A stretch of 64,000 nt of DNA from Pseudomonas caricapapayae (GTDB lineage Bacteria; Pseudomonadota; Gammaproteobacteria; Pseudomonadales; Pseudomonadaceae). The translations under genes and the position numbers were made by a program. Within the stretch, counting starts at the first letter, position 1; each line of letters begins with the position of its first letter. The stretch spans positions 163,564 to 227,563 of the forward strand of contig NZ_LJPW01000144.1 of NCBI RefSeq assembly GCF_001400735.1, read 5' to 3'. Under the pieces are notes generated by a model, which saw only the letters and a list, made by a program, of their open reading frames with translations, searched no databases and was not told the DNA's origin. This document shows, piece after piece, positions 32,829 to 41,567 of this stretch.

Positions 32829-34676
32829 TCAAGGCACAAGCTTGTCCAGCAGAGCCTTGTCGCGCACAGCACCCTTGTCGGCACTGGTTGCCAGCAGAGC
32901 GTAGGCCTTGAGCGCGGTGGTCACTTTGCGTGGACGCGACTCGACCGGCTTCCAGCCTTTCTTGTCCTGTTCGGCACGACGCTCGGCCATTTCCGCATCG
33001 TCGATCAGCAGGTTGATCGAGCGATTCGGGATGTCGATCAGCACTTTGTCGCCATCGCGGACCAGACCAATCGCACCACCCGCCGCTGCTTCCGGCGAGG
33101 CGTGGCCGATGGACAGCCCGGATGTACCGCCAGAAAAGCGACCGTCGGTGAGCAGTGCGCAATCCTTGCCCAGCCCTTTGGACTTCAGGTACGAGGTCGG
33201 GTAGAGCATTTCCTGCATGCCCGGACCCCCTTTGGGGCCTTCGTAACGGATGATCACGATGTCGCCCGCCTTCACCTCGTCAGCCAGAATCCCGCGCACG
33301 GCGCTGTCCTGGCTTTCGAAGATCTTGGCGTTGCCTTCGAAGACGTGGATCGACTCGTCGACACCGGCGGTTTTCACCACGCATCCATCGAGCGCGATGT
33401 TGCCGTACAACACCGCCAGGCCACCTTCTTGCGAATAGGCGTGCTGAACGCTGCGGATGCAGCCGTTTTCGCGGTCGTCATCCAGGCTGTCCCAGCGGGT
33501 CGACTGGCTGAACGCAGTTTGCGTCGGGATGCCCGCCGGGCCTGCCTTGAAGAAGGTGTGCACGGCTTCGTCGTCAGTCTGGGTGATGTCCCATTTGGCA
33601 ATGCCTTCGGCCAGCGTCCTGCTGTGTACCGTCGGCAGGTCGGTGTGCAGCAGACCACCACGGGCCAGCTCGCCGAGGATGCTGAAAATCCCGCCGGCAC
33701 GGTGCACGTCTTCCATGTGGTACTTCTGGATGTTCGGCGCGACCTTGCACAACTGCGGCACCTTGCGCGACAGACGGTCGATGTGGCGCAGGTCGAAATC
33801 GATCTCGGCTTCCTGAGCCGCTGCCAGCAAGTGCAGGATGGTGTTGGTCGAACCGCCCATGGCGATATCCAGCGTCATGGCGTTTTCGAACGCCTTGAAG
33901 TTGGCGATGTTGCGCGGCAACACCGAGTCATCGTTTTCCTTGTAGTACTGGCGGCACAGATCAACGATGGTCCGGCCAGCCTGCAGGAACAGTTGCTCGC
34001 GGTCGCTGTGGGTGGCGAGCGCAGAACCGTTGCCCGGCAACGCCAGGCCCAGCGCTTCGGTCAGGCAATTCATCGAGTTGGCAGTGAACATGCCGGAACA
34101 CGAACCACAGGTCGGGCAGGCGCTGCGCTCGTACTCCGCGACTTTTTCGTCGCTGGCAGTCGAATCGGCAGCGATGACCATCGCGTCGACCAGATCCAGG
34201 CCGTGACTGGCCAGTTTGGTCTTGCCTGCTTCCATCGGCCCGCCAGAGACGAAGATCACCGGAATGTTCAGGCGCAACGACGCCATCAGCATGCCGGGGG
34301 TGATCTTGTCGCAGTTGGAAATACACACGATGGCGTCGGCGCAATGCGCGTTGACCATGTATTCGACGGAGTCGGCGATGATCTCGCGGCTTGGCAGCGA
34401 ATACAGCATGCCGTCGTGGCCCATGGCGATGCCGTCATCGACCGCAATGGTGTTGAATTCCTTGGCCACGCCACCGGCGCGTTCGACTTCACGAGCGACC
34501 AGCTGGCCCATGTCCTTGAGGTGGACATGGCCGGGTACGAACTGGGTGAAGGAGTTGGCGATGGCGATGATCGGTTTCTTGAAATCTTCATCCTTCATGC
34601 CCGTGGCGCGCCAAAGGGCACGGGCGCCGGCCATGTTGCGGCCGTGGGTGGAGGTTTTCGAGCGGTAATCAGGCAT
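32829..34676 (-). CDS. ilvD: Dihydroxy-acid dehydratase
   Basis: A 615-residue iron-sulphur enzyme of valine and isoleucine synthesis. Cluster and active-site blocks include VCISNCDKITPGMLMASLRL, CPTCGSCSGMFTANSMNCL, GGSTNTILHLLAAAQEAE and DGRFSGGTSGLSIGHASPEA. The ATG at 34676 starts the conserved PDYRSKTSTHGRNMAGARA; the frame runs 82 codons further upstream without family likeness. Single leftward gene between a terminator and the divergent alaC gene. Confidence 0.97.
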   Translation of the reverse strand: MPDYRSKTSTHGRNMAGARALWRATGMKDEDFKKPIIAIANSFTQFVPGHVHLKDMGQLVAREVERAGGVAKEFNTIAVDDGIAMGHDGMLYSLPSREIIADSVEYMVNAHCADAIVCISNCDKITPGMLMASLRLNIPVIFVSGGPMEAGKTKLASHGLDLVDAMVIAADSTASDEKVAEYERSACPTCGSCSGMFTANSMNCLTEALGLALPGNGSALATHSDREQLFLQAGRTIVDLCRQYYKENDDSVLPRNIANFKAFENAMTLDIAMGGSTNTILHLLAAAQEAEIDFDLRHIDRLSRKVPQLCKVAPNIQKYHMEDVHRAGGIFSILGELARGGLLHTDLPTVHSRTLAEGIAKWDITQTDDEAVHTFFKAGPAGIPTQTAFSQSTRWDSLDDDRENGCIRSVQHAYSQEGGLAVLYGNIALDGCVVKTAGVDESIHVFEGNAKIFESQDSAVRGILADEVKAGDIVIIRYEGPKGGPGMQEMLYPTSYLKSKGLGKDCALLTDGRFSGGTSGLSIGHASPEAAAGGAIGLVRDGDKVLIDIPNRSINLLIDDAEMAERRAEQDKKGWKPVESRPRKVTTALKAYALLATSADKGAVRDKALLDKLVP

Positions 34677-35013
34677 TGGAGCACTCCGGCAAAAATAAGG
34701 CTGATCAGGAAGGGAGTGAGCTTCTATTGACGTCGCAGGCGAGCGGCAGTGACCGCAGGCAGCGAAGAAACCGAACACCACGGGATCACCGTGTACTCGG
34801 CCTGAGCTCATAAACCCGCCGGGGGATGACTGGCGATGAATAGCGCCGATTCTACACCGCCGGGTCGTTTGGTGGGGTCCGAATATCGCTATCGGTGCTG
34901 CGCCGCAAATCCCGATGGACAAAATGCTATCAGGCCATTTATCTTCTCGGCAGGCCGCCTCATGTGGCCACGTCGCTCGGACGGTTCCGGGCGCTTACGT
35001 ACGCGAGATACTC
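34677..35013. other. Divergent ilvD/alaC intergenic region
   Basis: 337 bases with no supported gene. It must hold the promoters of ilvD (leftward) and alaC (rightward). A small dyad (CACGG-GATCA-CCGTG near 34780) is visible. I saw no leader peptide rich in branched-chain codons and no convincing promoter boxes. Confidence 0.6.
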
Positions 35014-36222
35014 ATGGCAGACCAAGGTTCGCCGCGCCGCTTTGCGCGCATCGATCGACTCCCCCCTTATGTATTCAACATCACCGCCGAGCTGAAAATG
35101 GCTGCGCGCCGCCGTGGTGAGGACATTATCGACCTGAGCATGGGCAACCCCGACGGGGCCACACCGCCGCACATCGTCGAAAAACTGGTGACCGTGGCCC
35201 AGCGCGAAGACACTCACGGTTACTCCACCTCACGCGGTATTCCACGCCTGCGCCGGGCTATTTCCAACTGGTATAAGAAGCGCTACGAGGTCGATATCGA
35301 CCCCGAAAGCGAAGCCATCGTCACCATCGGCTCCAAGGAAGGCCTGGCGCACCTGATGCTCGCCACGCTGGATCAGGGCGACACGGTGCTGGTGCCCAAC
35401 CCCAGTTATCCGATCCACATCTACGGTGCCGTGATTGCCGGCGCCCAGGTAAGGTCGGTGCCGCTGGTGCCCGGTGTGGACTTCTTCGCCGAACTGGAGA
35501 AGGCCATTCGCGGCTCGATTCCCAAGCCGAAGATGATGATCCTGGGCTTCCCGTCCAACCCGACCGCGCAGTGCGTAGAGCTGGATTTCTTCGAGCGCGT
35601 TGTCGCGCTGGCCAAACAGTATGACGTGCTGGTGGTCCACGATCTGGCCTACGCCGACATCGTCTACGACGGCTGGAAAGCCCCGTCGATCATGCAGGTG
35701 CCTGGTGCCAAGGACATTGCCGTCGAGTTCTTTACGCTGTCCAAGAGCTACAACATGGCTGGCTGGCGAATCGGCTTCATGGTTGGTAATCCCGAGCTGG
35801 TGAGCGCGCTGGCGCGGATCAAGAGTTACCACGACTACGGCACCTTCACACCGCTGCAGGTGGCGGCCATTGCGGCACTGGAAGGTGATCAGCAGTGTGT
35901 GCTCGACATCGCCGAGCAGTATCGTCAGCGCCGTAACGTACTGGTCAAAGGTCTGCACGAACTGGGCTGGATGGTCGAAAACCCGAAAGCCTCCATGTAC
36001 GTCTGGGCAAAGATTCCCGAGGCCTACGCGCACCTGGGCTCGCTTGAGTTCGCCAAGAAGCTGCTGGCCGAAGCCAAGGTCTGCGTCTCGCCGGGCATCG
36101 GTTTCGGTGAGTATGGCGACGATCACGTGCGCTTCGCCCTGATCGAGAATCAGGACCGTATCCGCCAGGCCGTACGCGGGATCCGCAGCATGTTCAGGGC
36201 CGACGACAAACTCAAGTCCTGA
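35014..36222 (+). CDS. alaC: AlaC-type glutamate-pyruvate aminotransferase
   Basis: A 402-residue class I/II PLP aminotransferase. The PLP lysine lies in FTLSKSYNMAGWRIGFMVGN. Other blocks are DIIDLSMGNPDGATPPHIVE, HGYSTSRGIPRLRRAI, LGFPSNPTAQCVELDFF and VVHDLAYADIVYDG. Close relatives are AlaC alanine aminotransferases. The ATG at 35014 gives the family N-terminus (GSPRRFARIDRLPPYVFNI); an in-frame start 99 bases earlier is unlikely. A long hairpin without a T run follows at 36247-36295. Confidence 0.9.
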   Translation: MADQGSPRRFARIDRLPPYVFNITAELKMAARRRGEDIIDLSMGNPDGATPPHIVEKLVTVAQREDTHGYSTSRGIPRLRRAISNWYKKRYEVDIDPESEAIVTIGSKEGLAHLMLATLDQGDTVLVPNPSYPIHIYGAVIAGAQVRSVPLVPGVDFFAELEKAIRGSIPKPKMMILGFPSNPTAQCVELDFFERVVALAKQYDVLVVHDLAYADIVYDGWKAPSIMQVPGAKDIAVEFFTLSKSYNMAGWRIGFMVGNPELVSALARIKSYHDYGTFTPLQVAAIAALEGDQQCVLDIAEQYRQRRNVLVKGLHELGWMVENPKASMYVWAKIPEAYAHLGSLEFAKKLLAEAKVCVSPGIGFGEYGDDHVRFALIENQDRIRQAVRGIRSMFRADDKLKS

Positions 36223-36246
36223 GTTCGCCCCAGCAACACAATGCGT

Positions 36247-36295
36247 GCAAGGCCATGCCTGCTGACTGAATACGGTCGGCAGGCATGGACCTTGC
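36247..36295. other. Long intergenic hairpin after alaC
   Basis: GCAAGGCCATGCCTGC pairs with GCAGGCATGGACCTTGC (16 pairs and one bulge) around a 14-base loop. No T run follows, so it may protect the mRNA 3' end rather than act as an intrinsic terminator. Confidence 0.45.
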
Positions 36296-36411
36296 GAGCG
36301 TTTCCCCGCGCCCCACCTGACCGACAGTCGCCTCGACAATTTTTCCTTACTGCAAATGGCCGCGGACCGGTATGATCGCGCGCCCCGATACACCCGGAAT
36401 TCTGAAATAAA

Positions 36412-36867
36412 ATGAAACCCACCTTGATCGCCGCCGCAGAACTCGATCGCATCGACACCTGGGCCAAATACTCCAGCCACATGTGCGGGGGCTGCGTGTC
36501 CAGTTGCTGCACGCTGCCGGTAGAAGTGAAGATCAAGGACCTGATCCGCATCGGTATTGTCGATGAGTTCGAACGCGGCGACCCGGCCAAGAACATCGCC
36601 AAGCGTTTGCAGAAGGAAGGCATCGTCGAGCGTTACAACCAGAAGTCGGAAATCTTCACGTTGCAGCGCATGAGTAACAACGACTGCCTGTATCTGGACC
36701 GTAAAAGCCGCTTGTGCACCATCTATGACAAACGCCCGGACACCTGCCGCAACCACCCGAAAATCGGGCCGCGCCCAGGTTACTGCGCGTACAAGCCCAA
36801 AGAAGTCGTGCGTCAGGAAAGCGGTTCGCTGAGGAACGCCACCAGCGCGCCAGTGCCGAAATTCTGA
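36412..36867 (+). CDS. YkgJ-family cysteine cluster protein
   Basis: A 151-residue cytosolic protein with the cysteine pattern of the YkgJ/DUF3109-like zinc or iron-sulphur family: HMCGGCVSSCC near the N-terminus, then NNDCLYLDRKSRLCTIYDKR, RPDTCRNHPKIG and GYCAYKPKEV. Function is unknown. A 189-base gap precedes it and a good terminator follows, so it appears to be a single-gene unit. Confidence 0.85.
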   Translation: MKPTLIAAAELDRIDTWAKYSSHMCGGCVSSCCTLPVEVKIKDLIRIGIVDEFERGDPAKNIAKRLQKEGIVERYNQKSEIFTLQRMSNNDCLYLDRKSRLCTIYDKRPDTCRNHPKIGPRPGYCAYKPKEVVRQESGSLRNATSAPVPKF

Positions 36868-36913
36868 CCCGTGAAGGGCGGCCGCCAGCGCCGACTGCCA
36901 ACGCACCTCAATC

Positions 36914-36936
36914 AAGCCCCGGTCAGGGGCTTTTTT
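36914..36936 (+). terminator. Rho-independent terminator after ykgJ
   Basis: AAGCCCC-GGTCA-GGGGCTTTTTT: a short GC stem followed by six T residues. Confidence 0.9.
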
Positions 36937-36954
36937 GTGCGCGATGGAAAAAGC

Positions 36955-37060
36955 CTATCGATGTTAATTTTTGTGAAAAATAAAAATACTTCACATTATT
37001 TACTCATTGATTCACTATCCGATTCACAGATCAGAACAATAACGCTCGAATGCCAGCTTC
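36955..37060. promoter_or_regulatory. AT-rich control region before the tetronate operon
   Basis: This stretch is strikingly AT-rich for the genome. It holds an inverted pair GTGAA (36973-36977) and TTCAC (36990-36994), plus further TTCAC copies at 37011-37015 and 37023-37027, the last two within repeated GATTCAC. It is the obvious place for the promoter and operator of the ltnD-otn operon. The bound regulator is unknown and no regulator gene is adjacent. Confidence 0.4.
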
Positions 37061-37093
37061 ACAGGCATCGGCACTGACGTTGAGGATTACTGC

Positions 37094-37999
37094 ATGACCG
37101 GCAAAAATGTTGGCGTTATCGGCTTGGGTGCAATGGGTCTGGGCATTGCCCGCTCGCTGCTGCGCAGCGGCTTCAAGGTGCACGCCTGCGATGTGCGCAC
37201 CAGCGTGACCGAAGCATTCGCTCAGGAAGGTGGCGTTGCCTGTGATTCTCCGGCCAGCATGGCCGCTGCCTGCGATGTGATCATCACTGTCGTGGTTAAC
37301 GCCGAGCAGACCGAAACCGTCCTGTTTGGCGAAAACGGTGCCATTGCCGCGTTGCGCCCGGGCAGCCTGGTCATCGGTTGCGCCACCGTCGCGCCAACCT
37401 TTGCGGTCGAACTCGGCGAGCGCCTGGCGGCACAGAACCTGCTGTACCTCGACGCGCCGATCTCCGGTGGCGCAGCCAAGGCCGCTGCCGGTCAGATGAC
37501 CATGATGACCTCCGGTCCGGCTGAGTCCTACGCCAAGGCAGAAGCCATTCTCGACGGCATGGCCGGCAAGGTGTATCGCCTAGGCGACGTCCACGGGCTG
37601 GGCTCGAAAGTCAAAATCATCAATCAGTTGCTCGCCGGCGTGCACATCGCGGCCAGCGCCGAAGCCATGGCGCTGGGTCTGCGCGAAGGCGTCGACGCTG
37701 ACGCGTTGTATGAAGTGATCACCAATAGTGCCGGTAATTCGTGGATGTTCGAAAACCGCGTGCCACACATTCTCAATGCCGATTACACCCCGCTGTCGGC
37801 TGTGGATATCTTCGTCAAGGACCTTGGGCTGGTGCTGGATACCGCACGCAGCAGCAAATTCCCGCTGCCGCTGTCGGCCACTGCGCATCAAATGTTCATG
37901 CAGGCGTCCAGCGCCGGTTTCGGCCGCGAGGATGACTCGGCCGTGATCAAGATTTTCCCGGGCATCGAATTGCCGAAAGCCAAGTCAGAAAAAGCCTGA
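37094..37999 (+). CDS. ltnD: L-threonate dehydrogenase LtnD (3-hydroxyacid dehydrogenase family)
   Basis: A 301-residue NAD-dependent dehydrogenase of the beta-hydroxyacid family. The Rossmann start is GVIGLGAMGLGIARSLL, the substrate block is LYLDAPISGGAAKAAAGQM, and the catalytic lysine lies in GLGSKVKIINQLLAGVHIA. In characterised four-carbon acid-sugar pathways LtnD oxidises L-threonate to 2-oxo-tetronate. The four genes that follow are the rest of this pathway, which makes threonate the likely substrate. GAGGA precedes the ATG. First gene of the operon. Confidence 0.9.
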   Translation: MTGKNVGVIGLGAMGLGIARSLLRSGFKVHACDVRTSVTEAFAQEGGVACDSPASMAAACDVIITVVVNAEQTETVLFGENGAIAALRPGSLVIGCATVAPTFAVELGERLAAQNLLYLDAPISGGAAKAAAGQMTMMTSGPAESYAKAEAILDGMAGKVYRLGDVHGLGSKVKIINQLLAGVHIAASAEAMALGLREGVDADALYEVITNSAGNSWMFENRVPHILNADYTPLSAVDIFVKDLGLVLDTARSSKFPLPLSATAHQMFMQASSAGFGREDDSAVIKIFPGIELPKAKSEKA

Positions 38000-38009
38000 G
38001 GAGCGATTG

Positions 38010-39299
38010 ATGAGCCTGAATAACGCTCGCCCGCTGCTGGGCTGCATTGCCGATGATTTTACCGGCGCGACCGACCTGGCCAATATGCTGGTGCGCGGCG
38101 GTATGCGCACTGTACAGAGCATAGGCATCCCCGGAGCCGAAATGGCAGCGGGTCTGGACGCGGACGCGATAGTCATCGCCCTGAAATCCCGCACTACGCC
38201 AAGCGCCGAGGCGGTGGCTGAATCCCTCGCGGCACTGGAGTGGCTGCGCGAGCGCGGTTGCGAGCAGATCTTCTTCAAATACTGCTCGACCTTCGACTCT
38301 ACGGCGGCGGGCAACATCGGCCAGGTCAGCGAAGCACTGCTGCAACAACTGGGCAGTGACTTTACCCTCGCCTGCCCGGCCTTTCCGGAAAACGGCCGCA
38401 CGATTTTCCGGGGTCACCTGTTCGTACAGGACCAGTTGCTCAGCGAGTCCGGCATGCAGAACCACCCGCTGACACCAATGACCGACGCCAATCTGGTGCG
38501 TGTACTGCAAGCGCAGACCACCGGCAAGGTTGGCCTGTTGCGCTACGACACAGTCGCCAGCGGCGTGGACAGCGTGCGCAGCAAGATAGCCGAACTGCGT
38601 GCCGAAGGCGTGAGCATGGCGATTGCCGACGCCCTGTCGGATGCGGATTTGTACACCCTGGGCGAAGCCTGTGCCGACCTGCCGCTGCTGACCGGTGGCT
38701 CGGGTCTGGCACTGGGCCTGCCGGGCAATTTCCGCAAAGCGGGCAAGCTGCGTGACATCGACGCTGCCAGACAGATCGCCATCGGTGGCGGTGAGGTGGT
38801 TCTGGCCGGCAGCGCATCGGTTGCCACCAACGGTCAGGTTGCGGCCTGGCTGGAAGCGGATCGACCTGCGCTGCGCATCAATCCGCTGGAGCTGGCCGCA
38901 GGCAAGCCGGTGGTCGAGCAGGCGCTGGCGTTTGCCCGAGATGCCGGGCAGGCCGTGTTGATCTACGCCACCAGCACCCCGGAAGAAGTCAAAGCCGTGC
39001 AGAAAGAACTGGGCGTTGAGCGCTCCGGCGCGATGGTCGAGGCCGCACTCGGCGAAATCGCCAAGGGGCTGCTGGACGCCGGCGTACGCCGCTTCGTGGT
39101 CGCCGGTGGCGAAACCTCCGGAGCCGTGGTTCAGGCGCTGGGCGTGCAATTGCTGCAGATCGGCGCACAGATCGATCCGGGTGTTCCGGCCACCGTCAGC
39201 AGCGGCGCGCAACCGCTGGCACTGGCACTCAAATCCGGCAATTTCGGCGCTCGCGACTTCTTCGCCAAGGCCCTCAAGCAATTGGCGGGGGCAGCCTGA
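38010..39299 (+). CDS. otnK: OtnK, 3-oxo-tetronate kinase (DUF1537)
   Basis: A 429-residue kinase of the DUF1537 four-carbon acid-sugar kinase family. The N-terminal domain begins GCIADDFTGATDLANMLVRG, and KYCSTFDSTAAGNIG follows. The C-terminal nucleotide domain ends with FVVAGGETSGAVVQALGV. It phosphorylates 3-oxo-tetronate at C4. ATG at 38010 follows GAGGAG; a TTG one codon earlier is less likely. It lies 10 bases after ltnD and overlaps otnC by one base. Confidence 0.93.
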   Translation: MSLNNARPLLGCIADDFTGATDLANMLVRGGMRTVQSIGIPGAEMAAGLDADAIVIALKSRTTPSAEAVAESLAALEWLRERGCEQIFFKYCSTFDSTAAGNIGQVSEALLQQLGSDFTLACPAFPENGRTIFRGHLFVQDQLLSESGMQNHPLTPMTDANLVRVLQAQTTGKVGLLRYDTVASGVDSVRSKIAELRAEGVSMAIADALSDADLYTLGEACADLPLLTGGSGLALGLPGNFRKAGKLRDIDAARQIAIGGGEVVLAGSASVATNGQVAAWLEADRPALRINPLELAAGKPVVEQALAFARDAGQAVLIYATSTPEEVKAVQKELGVERSGAMVEAALGEIAKGLLDAGVRRFVVAGGETSGAVVQALGVQLLQIGAQIDPGVPATVSSGAQPLALALKSGNFGARDFFAKALKQLAGAA

Positions 39300-39937
39300 T
39301 GATCGATGAAAACGCCCTGCGTCAGGAAATCTGCGACGTCGGCCGGCTGCTGTATGGCCGCGGCTACACGGTGGGCAGCGCAGGCAACATCAGTGCACGG
39401 CTCGACGATGGCTGGCTGATCACCCCGACCGATGCCTGCCTGGGCCGTATGGACCCGACAGAGATTGCCAAGGTCAATCTTGCCGGTGAATGGGTATCGG
39501 GCAGCAAGCCCTCCAAGACCCTGGCCCTGCACCGCGAAGTCTATGACCGCAACCCACAGGTCGGCGGCGTGGTGCATACCCACTCGACCCATCTGGTTGC
39601 TCTGACGCTGGCAGGCGTGTGGCGTGAAGACGACATTCTGCCGCCACTGACGCCCTATCAGGTCATGAAGGTCGGGCACATCCCGCTGATCGGCTATCAG
39701 CGTCCAGGCTCGCCGAAAGTCGCCGAGCGCGTGGCCGAACTGGCCAACAGCGTGCGCGGCGTGATGCTCGAACGGCTTGGTCCGGTGGTCTGGGAGAGCT
39801 CGGTGGCCAAGGCTTGCTATGCCCTGGAGGAGCTGGAGGAAACCGCCCGGTTATGGCTGATGAGCAACCCCAAACCTGCGCCGCTGGACCCGGCGGCGCT
39901 TGAGGAACTGCGTCAGGTGTTCGGCGCGAAGTGGTAA
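39299..39937 (+). CDS. otnC: OtnC, 3-oxo-tetronate-4-phosphate decarboxylase (class II aldolase family)
   Basis: A 212-residue class II aldolase/adducin-fold zinc enzyme. Blocks are YTVGSAGNISARLDDGWLIT, SKTLALHREVYDRNPQVGG and the metal-binding VVHTHSTHLVALT. It decarboxylates the OtnK product to dihydroxyacetone phosphate. It is translationally coupled to otnK. An imperfect hairpin (GAGGGGCGC-ACT-GCGCCTCTC, about 39954-39974) follows before the permease gene. Confidence 0.92.
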   Translation: MIDENALRQEICDVGRLLYGRGYTVGSAGNISARLDDGWLITPTDACLGRMDPTEIAKVNLAGEWVSGSKPSKTLALHREVYDRNPQVGGVVHTHSTHLVALTLAGVWREDDILPPLTPYQVMKVGHIPLIGYQRPGSPKVAERVAELANSVRGVMLERLGPVVWESSVAKACYALEELEETARLWLMSNPKPAPLDPAALEELRQVFGAKW

Positions 39938-40007
39938 CGGACACACATTGATCGAGGGGCGCACTGCGCCTCTCGGCCGAAAAACAATAACAACAGGAAT
40001 CGAGAGC

Positions 40008-40076
40008 ATGACTCACCCCTATCCCGCTGTTTCGTTGTCAGTCTTTATCACCATTGACCGGAGTGCACGGGCATGA
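40008..40076 (+). CDS. 22-codon leader ORF upstream of the GntP permease
   Basis: ATG at 40008 has a GGAATCGAGAG ribosome site, encodes THPYPAVSLSVFITIDRSARA after Met, and its stop overlaps the permease start as ATGA (40073-40076). It is conceivable as a coupling leader peptide that sets permease expression. No known family. It could equally be chance, because the permease has its own CGGAG site. Confidence 0.35.
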   Translation: MTHPYPAVSLSVFITIDRSARA

Positions 40077-41530
40077 CGCCGCTCATGTTGATGGTTGTGG
40101 CCGGTGCGGGCATCGCACTGCTGTTGTTTCTGGTGCTCAAGTATAAATTCCAGCCCTTTGTTGCCCTGATGCTGGTCAGCATCATCGTGGCGCTGGTCGC
40201 AGGTGTTAAACCGGCCGACCTGGTTGCCACCATTGAAGGCGGCATGGGCAAGACGCTCGGCCATATCGCGATCATCATCGCCCTGGGCGCGATGATCGGA
40301 CGCATCATCGAGCTGTCGGGCGGCGCAGAAGCGCTGGCCCGGACCCTGATCAACCGCTTCGGCAACAAGCGCACGCCGCTGGCGCTGACCGTTGCAGGCT
40401 TCATGGTCGGCATCCCGGTGTTCTTCGAGGTCGGCGTGATCATCCTTATGCCCCTGGCGTATGGCGTGGCCCGTGCGGCGCGCAAGCCGTTGCTGATTTT
40501 CGCCCTGCCGATGTGCGCCGCACTGCTGGCAGTGCATGCGTTTCTGCCGCCTCACCCAGGCGCAGTCGCCGCGGCCAGTCAGCTGGGAGCGGATCTGGGC
40601 CGAGTGCTGATGCTGGGTATTCCGATCGTGGCGGTATTGTGCGCAATCGGTTACTTCGTGGCAGGCCGCATGACCCGCAAGACCTACCCGATGACGGATG
40701 ACATCCGCGCCGAAGTCTATGGTCCGCACATCACCAATGAAGACCTGGAAGCCTGGGCACGCAATGATTACTCCGGCGTGCGCGAGGCCACCGAAACCAG
40801 AACAATGGGCGTCGAAGAGAGCGCCAGCAGCCTGGCGGGCAAACTGCCGCCAGCGCCTGCACCCGGCTTCGGGCTGATCATCGCCCTGATTCTGCTGCCG
40901 ATCGTGCTGATTCTGCTGGGAACCCTGGCCACCACCCTGCTGCCAGCAACGTCAACGTTGCGTGCCGTGCTGACCGTTCTCGGTGCACCCTTGGTTGCGC
41001 TGTTGATCGATACCCTGCTCTGCGCCTGGCTGCTGGGTTCGCGTCGCGGCTGGAGCCGCACTCAGGTGTCGGACGTAATCGGCTCGGCATTGCCGGGTGT
41101 GGCGATGGTCATCCTGATTGCCGGTGCCGGTGGGGTATTCGGCAAGGTGCTGGTCGATACCGGTATCGGTGCAGTGGTGTCCGAGGCACTGCGCAACACC
41201 GGTCTGCCGGTGCTGGCGCTGGGCTTCCTGCTAACGCTGTTGCTGCGTGCGGTTCAGGGCTCGACCACCGTAGCGCTGGTGACCACTGCCGGTATTCTCA
41301 GCCCGTTGATCGCCACGCTGGACCTGAGCGCCAATCACCTGGCCCTGCTGTGCCTGGCAATGGGCGGCGGCGGTCTGGCCATGTCGCACATCAACGATGC
41401 CGGCTACTGGATGTTCACCAAGCTGGCGGGCCTCAACGTCGCCGACGGCTTGCGCACCTGGACCGTACTGGTCACGCTGCTCGGCACGCTGGGCTTCGTG
41501 ATCACCCTGCTGCTTTGGCCATTCGTCTGA
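40073..41530 (+). CDS. GntP-family permease for tetronate/threonate
   Basis: A 485-residue polytopic transporter of the gluconate:H+ symporter (GntP) family with about 12 helices. Family blocks include GGMGKTLGHIAIIIALGAMI, GFMVGIPVFFEVGVIILMPL, LPPHPGAVAAASQLGADLG, AVQGSTTVALVTTAGILSP and GGGLAMSHINDAGYWMF. Its place between otnC and otnI indicates uptake of L-threonate, D-erythronate or a related four-carbon sugar acid. A 15-base tandem repeat follows it. Confidence 0.92.
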   Translation: MTPLMLMVVAGAGIALLLFLVLKYKFQPFVALMLVSIIVALVAGVKPADLVATIEGGMGKTLGHIAIIIALGAMIGRIIELSGGAEALARTLINRFGNKRTPLALTVAGFMVGIPVFFEVGVIILMPLAYGVARAARKPLLIFALPMCAALLAVHAFLPPHPGAVAAASQLGADLGRVLMLGIPIVAVLCAIGYFVAGRMTRKTYPMTDDIRAEVYGPHITNEDLEAWARNDYSGVREATETRTMGVEESASSLAGKLPPAPAPGFGLIIALILLPIVLILLGTLATTLLPATSTLRAVLTVLGAPLVALLIDTLLCAWLLGSRRGWSRTQVSDVIGSALPGVAMVILIAGAGGVFGKVLVDTGIGAVVSEALRNTGLPVLALGFLLTLLLRAVQGSTTVALVTTAGILSPLIATLDLSANHLALLCLAMGGGGLAMSHINDAGYWMFTKLAGLNVADGLRTWTVLVTLLGTLGFVITLLLWPFV

Positions 41531-41560
41531 CCCTTTGAAGACTGGCCCTTTGAAGACTGG
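41531..41560. repeat. Perfect 15-bp tandem duplication
   Basis: CCCTTTGAAGACTGG occurs twice head to tail between the permease stop and the otnI ribosome site. This looks like a recent duplication or a replication-slippage locus. Confidence 0.95.
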
Positions 41561-41567
41561 AGTTAAC

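Noticed and set aside
33102..34730. Plus-strand 542-codon frame opposite ilvD
   Set aside because: Antisense shadow. ilvD motifs are intact on the minus strand, and the plus frame's composition is typical of a complementary frame.
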